From assembly GCF_000182565.1 (NCBI RefSeq), contig NW_015971545.1, forward strand, positions 756,208 through 820,207: a stretch of 64,000 nucleotides of DNA. Reading direction: 5' to 3'. Below are positions 1 to 7,628 of the stretch, one piece after another. The notes below the pieces were generated by a model. The model was not told where the DNA came from. It did no database searches and was given only the letters and a program-made list of their open reading frames with translations. This DNA is from Spizellomyces punctatus DAOM BR117 (Eukaryota > Chytridiomycota > Chytridiomycetes > Spizellomycetales > Spizellomycetaceae). Both the position numbers and the translations under genes were made by a program. Within the stretch, counting starts at the first letter, position 1, and the number at the start of each line of letters is the position of its first letter.

Positions 1-1904
1 CTGTAGGCGAACGAGGATTCCGAACCACATCGTCCATAGAAAATACTCGGTTTACCATCGCTCTCAAGAATCCTGAGTAAATTGCGTGACAACATTGACT
101 TTTTGAAATTTGGATACATTCTTTGAAGAACTTCAGATGCTATTCCTGGTAGCGTTTTATCATTAAAGTCCACTGCGAGTTTCTCGGAGATCTCTCTTCT
201 TTTTGTAAAATTGTTGTCTAGACGTATTTCGTTTCCGCCTGGGAGGATTATATCTTTGACGCAACAATCGCTTCCTTTGCTAGAAATGACATTCCGAACC
301 TTAGGGATGACAAGGGTTTGTTTAATGTATTCTAGAAAGACACTTTCAATCAAGTGGCTTTCATTGAAATCTTTTAGTATGTACACACGATGTTTATCTG
401 ATTTGGTTGCTTCTTGCTCACAAATATCATCTACCGTCGATTTCAAGTCACAGTTTGTTTCAACAAAGATCCATTGAACATCCTTGCCGGGATTCTCTCT
501 CTCTACATCTGCACCGGGATCTTTCTTCTTCTTCTTCTTTTTGCTGACATCTACATTTTCAGACTGGATCATTTCAGCCTTTACCCGTTCGCGTAATGAT
601 TGCTGAAATTTCACATCATGTATCTCTGCGAAATGGTTATCATATACCCAACCATAAAGGGCTGGTAAAGTCCATTTAAACGCCCACTGATTACCTACAA
701 TCTTCTTCATTACCTCACCTTTCTGTTCGATAGATTCATTCGAACAATTGATACGAGCGATGAAGTTCCTGAGACAATCTATCATATAGTAGGATGCACC
801 ATAGCCTAATTTCATCAGTTCAAATGCCAGATTTGGCATATTCCGTGCGCTTGCTCCGTTGTCCAAAGACTCGATTCTAAGAGCATTCATGAGCCATTGG
901 TCATCCATAATCTCTCTACATCCTTTTCGATTTTGTGAACTATAGCCCCAGGTATGCCTGATGGCTTTAATCAAACAACGCCCCTGAGGAATTCCGTCAG
1001 GGTGTATGGGCATGCCATCTGTAAGATCCTTCTTTTCATCAAACAGTATCATATCTACAAGTTTTGCATCAGTCGTGACATCGATGACAGAGAACACATA
1101 TGTTTCAATGCGAATGAAGTCATTGTACTCGTCGTCTCTGTACATGGCAAGGCATCCGTCAGTTTCTTCATATTCCTCGATTAACTTTTGTGCTTTCTTA
1201 GGTGTCATTTTCCCGCGAACATTTTTGAAGACATGGTTACTTTGTTTACTCAGTGATTCCCGAAAGTGTGGAAAGTTTTTATCCTCTTCATGCAGAGGTT
1301 CTTGTCTTCCAAACACACCATGATTTTCTTCGAAATCATTCTCCTTTTGATCTATCTCATGCATCCAGTTACCTTTTTTCTGCCTACGAAGATCTTGTAC
1401 TTTTTTGTAACGATGATCCCTTGATCTGGCAAATCGGTCACCTTCCGTATATTCACGCTCACTATAAAATGGAGCCGTGTTCATCTCACACCAGTAAAGA
1501 AGATGTGTCCATTCGATTGCATAATCGGCTATTTGTTTTCTAGTGGCAGCGCCTTTCTCAGCGGCTTCCTTTCGCTTTTTAATAGCAGCCTGAGCCCTCT
1601 CTTGAATTTCTCTCATCTCGCGCTCTTCCGCTTCTTTATTAAGCCTTCTCGTCTCTCTGGCCTTTTCAGCAATAGCCTGCTTTTGAGCCTCAGTGCGTCT
1701 CGCTGCAGCAATTCTTTTTTCTCACTCAGATTGTAGGAATCTTGGTACTCGATGTATTTGAAGGTTCTCTAGTGCTTCTCGTCGTTTCTTAGTCCAGTTC
1801 TTACGTGAGAAGTTTCCAGAGACGATCTTCCGCATCATCTTCTCGAAAGGCTTCGAGTCTTCTTTTACGTTTCTGTTTGCGATTGGGTCAAAAATCAAAG
1901 ACAT
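1..1904 (-). pseudogene. large viral replication-type protein, N-terminal part (candidate protein-primed DNA polymerase), one in-frame TGA
   Basis: One leftward frame is open from the ATG at 1904 to the window edge (634 codons) except for a TGA at codon 61 (1724-1722). The frame resumes unchanged after it, so this is a point nonsense change, not a frameshift. Residues about 62-90 are a charged helical stretch, and a poly-lysine run lies near residue 460. I do not recognise it with certainty. The region from about residue 470 (WIFVETNCD, then RVYILKDFNESH, then NVISSKGSD and EIRLDNNF) resembles the spacing of the 3'-5' exonuclease motifs of protein-primed family B polymerases, with most catalytic residues changed. 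QGRCLIKAI near residue 310 is faintly OTU-like. The polymerase active site would lie outside the window. A TATA-like CTATATA sits about 20 nt before the ATG. Gene reality is likely; function is tentative. Confidence 0.55.
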
Positions 1905-1974
1905 AGTAAATAGAAATATATAGTGTTAAAAAATAAATATTTTCAAAGCTTTAAACGTATTTGTTCTTCGAATG

Positions 1975-2069
1975 ATCCCGGCGCAGAGCCATATCCCGGC
2001 GCAGAGCCATATGCCGGAAGGCATGCCGGCAGGCATGCCGGGCGCGGAGCGGCCAATCCCGGCAGGGAT
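1975..2069 (+). repeat. palindromic modular repeat, copy 1 (intergenic)
   Basis: Modules in order A-A-B-B-C-D, where A is ATCCCGGCGCAGAGCCAT (18 bp), B is ATGCCGGCAGGC (12 bp; the first B has GAA for GCA), C is a 21-bp unit starting ATGCCGGGCGCGG, and D is ATCCCGGCAGGG (12 bp). All module lengths are multiples of three, and several contain restriction-type palindromes (CATATG, GCCGGC, GCATGC). This copy abuts the stop codon of the leftward gene at 2072 and is the only fully intergenic long copy. Confidence 0.9.
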
Positions 2070-2071
2070 GT

Positions 2072-2383
2072 TCATGCGAAGTGAGCAACTTTTACTGGAT
2101 CATCAGGAATAGCCACTTTTCGATTTATTTTAAAGCATCTCCGCTTAGGAGGAGGTGGTGGTTTTCGTATACATGGTAACTTTTCTATAGCATACATCTT
2201 TGAAATAGGCGATTCTGCTAACCCATGTATTATATTATGAATGTACGAGCACGAGACACCTAACCTGTTAGCAATCTCTATGGCTGCCCGATAGTCATTT
2301 ACAAATGTTCTAGAACCATCTTCTTCGATCTTGTATACCCTGTAGCGATCCTTCGTGTTTATCGATCCTGATTTGCGTCCCAT
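2072..2383 (-). CDS. small viral protein with NUMOD1/helix-turn-helix-like segment
   Basis: A 103-residue protein. The central segment, about residues 28-54 (YRAAIEIANRLGVSCSYIHN), matches the pattern of NUMOD1-type and other helix-turn-helix DNA-binding units, which are common in viral and selfish-element regulators. The C-terminal third is basic with a run of five prolines. The ATG is preceded by an AT-rich stretch containing ATATATT. The stop falls right next to the palindromic repeat at 1975-2069. It probably binds DNA as a regulator or homing-type accessory; this rests on the motif only. Confidence 0.6.
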   Translation of the reverse strand: MGRKSGSINTKDRYRVYKIEEDGSRTFVNDYRAAIEIANRLGVSCSYIHNIIHGLAESPISKMYAIEKLPCIRKPPPPPKRRCFKINRKVAIPDDPVKVAHFA

Positions 2384-2665
2384 GTTAAAATATATTGTGT
2401 ATACAAAATATTATTTCTCTTTGTTTAAACGTGTGTGTTTATTAGCAAACGTTGTACAAAAGCTCTATAACAACGCCCCTACATGACGCTAAACAAAGGG
2501 ATATCTATGTACATTGTGCTACGAAACACCTTTACAGACTGTTTTTGTCGTTTTGTATTTTTTTTCTGGTTTTGTTGTTTCCATGTCTGTTCTTCAAACG
2601 GACGACATAATTTTTTTGTTGATTTCATGGATTTTTTAGCGTGTGTCAACGGTAATTGAAGAGAA

Positions 2666-3397
2666 TCAAGCAGCGGCGCTACTGCTTCCTACATCTGGAG
2701 GATTGATAACATCAGCATGGACAATGTCCTGATCGCTCACTTTAGCCTTGACGCTCTTTCTGCGCTTAGGGATGCTAGCTGCTATGAGTGCGTTAATCTG
2801 CATCTGCTGCTGCTCGATACGCTCCATGAGCATTTGCTCTAAATTAGCGGAATCCCCATCACGCTCAGGCTCAGGAAAGCCTGCCGGGATGCCTGCCGGC
2901 ATGCCTTCCGGCATATGGCTCTGCGCCGGGATATGGCTCTGCGCCGGGATATGGGTCTGCACCGGGCTTGACCGCTCCGCGCCTGGCATACTCTCTTTCT
3001 CGACACGTCTGCGTTTAGCCTTTTGTGGACTGTAATCGCTGTCATCGGCATCATCGGAATCGTCAGCATCAGATGAAGAACCAGAACTCAAGGTTTCACC
3101 ATCGGACTCTTCGAACTCTTCAAACTTCCTCTTTAACTTGAGAGATGAAGATTTCCGTTGAGTCTCTTCTCGCTTCTTCCGCTTTAGGAGTCGTCTCAGA
3201 TGACCTTTAAGTGATTCTAGCAACTCCTTGTCATCCTTATATATCTTCTGATTATCAGCCATATTTTCTAATAAACACTCGCTTTGCTCGAAGGTGAGAT
3301 CCTCTAGACCCATCTTGAGAGCACGACGCGCTATGGGATGTAGCAAGCCTCCTACAAAGTGCGTCACTTGCCCCCATTGACTCTTTGCAATGGACAT
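2666..3397 (-). CDS. charged viral protein with internal palindromic-repeat peptide, TGAAACA-array promoter
   Basis: A 243-residue protein that I cannot assign to a family. Residues 1-70 are helical. Residues 70-130 alternate basic (KKRE, KRRR) and strongly acidic/serine-rich (DADDSDDADDSD) blocks. Residues about 137-173 are encoded by the modular repeat (MPGAERS, IPAQSH, MPEG, MPAG). A glutamine-rich coiled-coil segment follows, then a basic tail. The composition suggests a nuclear, DNA- or protein-scaffolding role (inference). Immediately upstream, and overlapping the start codon, is the eight-copy TGAAACA array (3397-3540), which makes this the best candidate for a specially regulated viral gene. 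Confidence 0.7.
   Translation of the reverse strand: MSIAKSQWGQVTHFVGGLLHPIARRALKMGLEDLTFEQSECLLENMADNQKIYKDDKELLESLKGHLRRLLKRKKREETQRKSSSLKLKRKFEEFEESDGETLSSGSSSDADDSDDADDSDYSPQKAKRRRVEKESMPGAERSSPVQTHIPAQSHIPAQSHMPEGMPAGIPAGFPEPERDGDSANLEQMLMERIEQQQMQINALIAASIPKRRKSVKAKVSDQDIVHADVINPPDVGSSSAAA
2879..2989 (-). repeat. palindromic modular repeat, copy 2 (inside a coding region)
   Basis: It lies inside the 243-residue gene and is read in the frame that gives MPAG / IPAQSH / MPGAERS. On the minus strand the module order is C, A-variant, A, A, B, B, D. The length is 111 bp, exactly 37 codons, so the host frame is preserved. Confidence 0.85.
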
Positions 3398-3540
3398 GTT
3401 TCAAGTTCGGTTAGGTGTTTCAGAAAATGTAGCTATGTTTCAGATTCGGTTAGATGTTTCAGAATTATGGCGCGTGTTTCAGAACACGTATCTGATGTTT
3501 CAGATTCAGTTAAATGTTTCAAATCATACCTGATGTTTCA
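3397..3540 (-). promoter_or_regulatory. phased array of eight TGAAACA motifs
   Basis: The plus strand shows TGTTTCA (TGAAACA on the minus strand) beginning at 3397, 3416, 3436, 3455, 3475, 3496, 3515 and 3534. Spacing is 19, 20, 19, 20, 21, 19 and 19 bp, close to two helical turns, so all sites face the same side of the DNA. The heptamer is identical in all eight copies while the spacers diverge. It lies directly upstream of the leftward 243-residue gene; the first copy overlaps the ATG. TGAAACA is the known Ste12 pheromone-response element core in yeast. Binding here is inference; an iteron-type replication role is the main alternative. Confidence 0.85.
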
Positions 3541-3640
3541 AACCCGTACTCGTGCTAATGGGAGAAAAGATACACCGAGTGCCTTTTTATGCCACCGGCT
3601 TGTACTCAGGGACGCCCTTCCGTTCAATGGAAAGAATCTT

Positions 3641-3657
3641 GGCATCCCTGCCGGCAT
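3641..3657 (-). repeat. palindromic modular repeat, short copy
   Basis: The minus strand reads ATGCCGGCAGGGATGCC: one B/D-type module plus the start of another. It sits just downstream of the 56-residue basic gene. Confidence 0.6.
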
Positions 3658-3684
3658 AGTCTTGGCATTTCTTGGCGCCGTTTT

Positions 3685-3855
3685 TTAAACATAAACAACA
3701 CGCCTCACGACTCTTCCAGAACCGTAGCGTCGCTTACGTGTTGCTGCGGCTTTTCTAGCAGCGATGATGCGCCTGTTTCTTGCACGAGCAGCCGCTCTAA
3801 GTCCTTTATTCGGCATGGCCGATACGTTGACGAGTTTTCGATGTGTTTTTGTCAT
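3685..3855 (-). CDS. small arginine-rich core-like protein (56 aa)
   Basis: A 56-codon frame from ATG 3855 to TAA 3685. About 18 of 56 residues are Arg or Lys, with alanine-rich helical stretches (RAAARARNRRII, then RKAAATRKRRYGSG) and no acidic residues. It is the next gene after the capsid candidate on the same strand, separated by 62 bp. Small basic condensing proteins next to capsid genes are typical of adenovirus-like and Polinton-like morphogenesis modules, so a genome-packing role is likely, but that is inference from composition and position. A second methionine at residue 14 could also serve as the start. Confidence 0.65.
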   Translation of the reverse strand: MTKTHRKLVNVSAMPNKGLRAAARARNRRIIAARKAAATRKRRYGSGRVVRRVVYV

Positions 3856-3917
3856 ATTCTTCTTGAGGCTTACCTAACCAAAGCTTAGAAAAAATCATCG
3901 TGGTTCCTGTTGTTGAA

Positions 3918-5306
3918 CTATGCTGGTAACAAGCGAACACCATCACGGTCGATGCGCATCTCATGGTCAGTTGTCCAGAAAACATGGAATGTCTTGTCCT
4001 TGAATGTCTGAATATAATCGGGGTTAGCCGTAGTACCATCCGCTAGAGTAGGGCTTGGAAAATCGGCTACTTCTGGAGGGTTGGGATATTGACTCACATT
4101 GATGAGAATACGCCCATCGGCTAGAGTATTCAAACCACCGCCGATCATATCTGGACTTTGCTTGAAATTTTGCCTCCATGACCAATGCTGTATCTTTTTG
4201 CCTGCTAGTGCCCATCCTTCCAAATCGGACATAGTGGGGGCAAATCGCACATCATTGAAATCTTTATTACGTTGGCTTAATGCATACATTTCAGGATCTA
4301 CAGTAGGTATAATATTAGTACCAGCACGAGCGGAACCGTTGGCAATCGCTTTTCCCTCAGGGAACCGCTGCGTACCCACCTGGATACTAACTGTTCTAAT
4401 CCCAGCATCTTCACTGAAATTCAATTTGTCTACATCAGTTCGAACATTGTCAGTTGTCACCAACATCAATGACGAAACAGAGGACTGCTCACCAGTCACA
4501 AGTGACAATTGCTGTACGCGACTGGCTTGCCCAGCAAACTCCTGACTCCACACAACTTGCATGGGGATGGTCAAGTATTCGTTGCTCTCCATTAGGCTAA
4601 GGATCTTGTTGTAGTATTCGGGTATGGGCTCGGCGAACTGGCAAATGAGTTCGTTCTGGACAATCTTGAATGAATCTATTCCTGTGGATGTGGGGAAAAT
4701 TTTGGCAAGTTCACTCTCTGCGGTCATCTCGACCTGGACACCACCTTTGACAAGACAGAGAGGGAAAGCCACTTCATTTTGAAAGAATGACAGTGATGAG
4801 CCAGTGACAGTGTATGCCCTGTTTTTAGCAACCACTGCTGAACGGTCGTTAGCCGCATCACTCGAATAATATTCACATTGCCCAAGATGTTGTTTGGTTT
4901 CCCACGATGTTAGAGCGTTTTCATGTGCGGTGAACAAATTATAATCATTGAGATCTTCGATGATCCTTCCATTAATAAGAACACTTTGGCGTTTCCATAC
5001 AGCATCTGTTCCTGATTGACATAGCCTGTGGGTTGCAGTGGCAGAAACGATTTCCTGTCTATTTGCATCAAGCCCTACGACACGATATTTATGTAAGGTT
5101 TCATTCACAAGCCAAAAACGCTTGTCATCGGCTATTTTAAAAGTGATTTTGCTGCCAAAGTTACAGTCACCCGATCCGTTGGTAGGCTCGAAGCGAACCT
5201 GACTAGATGGCTGAAAATTCAGCACAACCCCGTTCTTGGCATTGCGCTTATACGTAAAGACGTTTGGGACTCGTCGAACCTCAGTTACCTGAATTCCTGA
5301 AGACAT
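3918..5306 (-). CDS. MCP: major capsid protein candidate (double jelly-roll type)
   Basis: A 462-residue, beta-rich protein with no membrane segment, uninterrupted. Its length, its position between a packaging ATPase and a small basic protein, and the nearby penton-like gene fit the major capsid protein of Polinton-like viruses. Those proteins form double jelly-roll trimers making pseudo-hexameric capsomers. The C-terminus carries a compact DHEMRIDRDG segment. No single motif proves the fold, so the call rests on context, size and composition; a structure prediction would settle it. The ATG is preceded by a poly-A/T run and a perfect hairpin (5341-5363). Confidence 0.7.
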   Translation of the reverse strand: MSSGIQVTEVRRVPNVFTYKRNAKNGVVLNFQPSSQVRFEPTNGSGDCNFGSKITFKIADDKRFWLVNETLHKYRVVGLDANRQEIVSATATHRLCQSGTDAVWKRQSVLINGRIIEDLNDYNLFTAHENALTSWETKQHLGQCEYYSSDAANDRSAVVAKNRAYTVTGSSLSFFQNEVAFPLCLVKGGVQVEMTAESELAKIFPTSTGIDSFKIVQNELICQFAEPIPEYYNKILSLMESNEYLTIPMQVVWSQEFAGQASRVQQLSLVTGEQSSVSSLMLVTTDNVRTDVDKLNFSEDAGIRTVSIQVGTQRFPEGKAIANGSARAGTNIIPTVDPEMYALSQRNKDFNDVRFAPTMSDLEGWALAGKKIQHWSWRQNFKQSPDMIGGGLNTLADGRILINVSQYPNPPEVADFPSPTLADGTTANPDYIQTFKDKTFHVFWTTDHEMRIDRDGVRLLPA

Positions 5307-5340
5307 TGTGGTTTAACTTACACATCTAGAAAAAAAAAAC

Positions 5341-5363
5341 GTCACTTTTTAAGAAAAAGTGAC
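5341..5363. terminator. perfect 10-bp hairpin upstream of the capsid gene
   Basis: GTCACTTTTT, a 3-nt loop (AAG), then AAAAAGTGAC. It lies between the ATPase end (5487) and the capsid start (5306). A closely similar hairpin occurs at 7297-7317. It is probably a transcript-end or processing signal; a role in the capsid 5' leader is possible. Confidence 0.6.
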
Positions 5364-5467
5364 ATCAAAAATTGTGCCTTTCGGAAAGGAGTTTGCTGTC
5401 CTAAATAGCCTGAACTCAGTCGGTGTAGCTTAACAAGTTACAATGGTTGTCAAAGCGAGGGGGTCAA

Positions 5468-5488
5468 AGGGGGACAGCCTATCCCCCT
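5468..5488. terminator. 7-bp GC-rich hairpin overlapping the ATPase stop codon
   Basis: AGGGGGA (5468-5474) pairs with TCCCCCT (5482-5488) across a 7-nt loop. The TAG stop of the ATPase (5489-5487) sits at its edge, so it is well placed to define the ATPase mRNA end. Confidence 0.5.
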
Positions 5489-6158
5489 ACAAAAAACCAA
5501 CTCTAAATGGTCTTTTCGAACTTTGTAGATTTATGTGCACAAAATGAAACGGTTTCTTTGTATTATCCATAACGAACTTTTCAAATACATCTTCAGGTAA
5601 AGCGAGAGATAAGCCTGATTCGATCATTTTCTTAAGTTCACTTTTCAAAGGTCTAAAAATGATCCAGTTCGTCGCATTGCTACGGACAGCGGGACTATTG
5701 TGATAAAAATATTGACTCGACAGGATGCAGGTGATTCCAGCATGTCTACCCCGTGTAGCCAACTCATCGAGTGACTTCTTATGTCCTTTCTGCATATTGT
5801 AGTCATCTATGATAAGAAGTAAATCTCGTTTTCTTCCGCTTCGAACAAATTCATAAAGTTGCTCTTCGTGTATAAAATTGAGTATTTCATTGGAAATCTT
5901 GTCAAATATATGAACCTTTTTGCTCGTTCTTAAAGGGTTCCAATTGGTGTCATGTGGATTTGGTGTGAATATTATGATATTCGAATACTGCTTCTTCAAG
6001 AACAATTTGCATATCACAGCAATGTTTAGCGTTTTACCGCTAAATCGAGCGCCATTGTATACGATAAAACCATACTTTCTAGGAAGCCGTGGATCTGTAT
6101 TATCCTTTATTCATCCAGAGACTTGACTAGGTAAGGGGGCAATTGTGATTGGCTTCAT
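5487..6158 (-). pseudogene. FtsK/HerA (A32-like) genome-packaging ATPase, one in-frame TGA
   Basis: The frame from ATG 6158 to TAG 5487 covers 223 codons and is broken only by a TGA at codon 16 (6113-6111). Walker A is GARFSGKT (about residues 32-39) and Walker B is LLLIIDD. A later SSQ segment corresponds to the sensor region (ILSSQYF). This is the small packaging ATPase of Polinton-like viruses, virophages and nucleocytoplasmic large DNA viruses, which drives DNA into the capsid. No alternative ATG lies between the TGA and Walker A, so a downstream restart (6017) would lose the P-loop. As written the gene makes no active ATPase unless the TGA is read through. The TGA fits a CGA to TGA change. 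Confidence 0.85.
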
Positions 6159-6206
6159 TGCACTTGTTTTTTATTTGCTCTCTGTATCTATAATACATTA
6201 GAAGAA

Positions 6207-6950
6207 ATGAAAAAGTTGATTCTCGATAGCAACAGAGCGACGAACGGAAACAGGAATGAACCTAAATGGACTCTAGCCGAACCCATTGCATGTGATAAAA
6301 TTCGATACAATTCAATCATTTTGCCCCTTTCGTGGGACATAGTAAACGACAAGAACAATATTGTCTCCTTTTATGATGCTGGGATGGGTAATGCTGCAAG
6401 GACTTTCGTTATACCTCCTGGTACTTACTCTCCAGATGATTTAGTGGATGCACTGACTGCTGGATTCAACTCTACAGGGACGCAAGCATACACTGTAGAA
6501 TACAATCATATAAACAATCAAATCACAGTGACCGCGGGTACAACACCATTCAAAGTTCTCTACCCTCAAACCACAGCAAGCAAACTGCTCGGATTAGTTC
6601 AGACGCAGCAATCTGACCCTGGGAGATCAATAACTTTTGCGAATCCAATCGATTTGACAGGTGTTAAGATGGTGCTCGTAGCCTCATCTAACATAAGGTC
6701 AAATGATGTCATTTATGCAGGCGCAGATGATTTAAATATCATTGCCTCTATTCCGGTGTCGCAAGAAATTGAAACTGTCCTATGTGTGCAGAATTATTTT
6801 GACACCGACTTCATTGACACAGAGTCTGGCCTTGTTAGTACGATCGACATCCGTTTGCTTGATGCAGAAACATTGCTACCCTTGGATCTACAGGGCAAAG
6901 GGTTCACTTTAGTTCTCGATTGTCATTCCTCCGGCTTTGCAGATGATTAA
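6207..6950 (+). CDS. minor capsid (penton-like) protein candidate
   Basis: A 247-residue, intact, beta-rich protein. The opening LILDSNRATNGN...PKWTL and the later VIPPGTYSPDDLVDALTAGFN match the pattern of penton / minor capsid proteins of Polinton-like viruses and adintoviruses (LDS-R-N start, then PG-Y-hydrophobic-L). These form single jelly-roll pentamers at capsid vertices. It is divergent from the ATPase, 48 bp apart, so both share a short promoter. A TATA-like CTATAATA lies about 20 nt before the ATG. Pattern recognition plus context; fairly confident. Confidence 0.7.
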   Translation: MKKLILDSNRATNGNRNEPKWTLAEPIACDKIRYNSIILPLSWDIVNDKNNIVSFYDAGMGNAARTFVIPPGTYSPDDLVDALTAGFNSTGTQAYTVEYNHINNQITVTAGTTPFKVLYPQTTASKLLGLVQTQQSDPGRSITFANPIDLTGVKMVLVASSNIRSNDVIYAGADDLNIIASIPVSQEIETVLCVQNYFDTDFIDTESGLVSTIDIRLLDAETLLPLDLQGKGFTLVLDCHSSGFADD

Positions 6951-6977
6951 TTTTTTTTCATTTGGAACATGTAAAAG

Positions 6978-7295
6978 ATGTTGCGTCAAAAATTCGCAAA
7001 CTTTCTCTCAAGTGCAAAAAACTTTGGTCTTAGAGCGCTGAACAGTTATAACAAAGTTAACAACGGTATTAGACAATTTGTTGCCCATGCTGGACAAGCC
7101 AAAGATATCTATGGGAAAGTTCATCAATCTCTTGTCCATGACGAATCTGTACCCGTCAAAGTAAGAGAGACAATTTCATGAGGACGAGGCTATATCGATG
7201 ATCTCCATAAAGGTCTAGGGTGGGGCTATGAGATTCAACAAAATTTTGATTCAGCCTTAAGGAAATCGCTTCCTGTTGAATTAGCGGGGTATTAA
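6978..7295 (+). pseudogene. small viral protein of 105 codons with in-frame TGA at codon 68
   Basis: It starts 27 bp after the penton-like gene on the same strand. The frame runs 105 codons to TAA 7293-7295 but carries a TGA at 7179-7181, after which the same frame stays open and coding-like (GRGYIDDLHKGLGWGYE). The N-terminal part is basic and helical. Position next to the penton gene suggests a virion or scaffolding role, but no family is recognised. The TGA fits CGA to TGA, as in two other viral genes here. The gene ends directly in a perfect hairpin. Confidence 0.6.
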
Positions 7296-7296
7296 T

Positions 7297-7317
7297 GCTA
7301 CTTTTAGAAAAAGTAGC
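7297..7317. terminator. perfect 9-bp hairpin between convergent viral genes
   Basis: GCTACTTTT, a 3-nt loop (AGA), then AAAAGTAGC. It fills nearly all of the 23 nt between the rightward stop (7293-7295) and the leftward stop (7319-7321). It can therefore serve both strands. Hairpin-directed 3' ends are established for mimivirus and its virophages. Confidence 0.65.
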
Positions 7318-7318
7318 G

Positions 7319-7579
7319 TCAAATGATTTCATTCAAGTCATCACTGTAAAGAGGATTTTCATGAATAATAACATATTCGTTCCAGTTAATACCCCCCGCA
7401 TCAGCGTCTGGGATGATGGTTTCCTTACTGTATGCTAATGCCGGCTCAGGCATGCGAGGTTCCTCCAGTTCTCTTATAATTCGAGAAAGAACTGTTTCCA
7501 TTTCTTGCCCTTCATTCCTTTCAGCCAACTTCTTCCTCAAACGCTCTTGTATCCGTTCCTTCCTTTGCTGAGACGACAT
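7319..7579 (-). CDS. 86-residue viral protein, unknown
   Basis: The start is taken at ATG 7579 (MSSQQRKER) because the longer upstream reading runs through the divergent promoter into the next gene. The N-terminal half is a basic amphipathic helix (QQRKERIQERLRKKLAER); the C-terminal half is acidic. It is the only leftward gene within the rightward block. It diverges from the 325-residue gene across a 49-bp spacer holding a 12-bp palindromic TATA. No family recognised. Confidence 0.6.
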   Translation of the reverse strand: MSSQQRKERIQERLRKKLAERNEGQEMETVLSRIIRELEEPRMPEPALAYSKETIIPDADAGGINWNEYVIIHENPLYSDDLNEII

Positions 7580-7597
7580 TCTTCTTTTTTTTAATAA

Positions 7598-7609
7598 TAC
7601 TATATAGTA
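7598..7609. promoter_or_regulatory. palindromic bidirectional TATA element
   Basis: TACTATATAGTA is a perfect 12-bp palindrome lying 19-20 nt from each of the two divergent start codons (7579 and 7629). It is a symmetric core promoter for both genes. Confidence 0.6.
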
Positions 7610-7628
7610 AAATACAGAATAGAACGAT

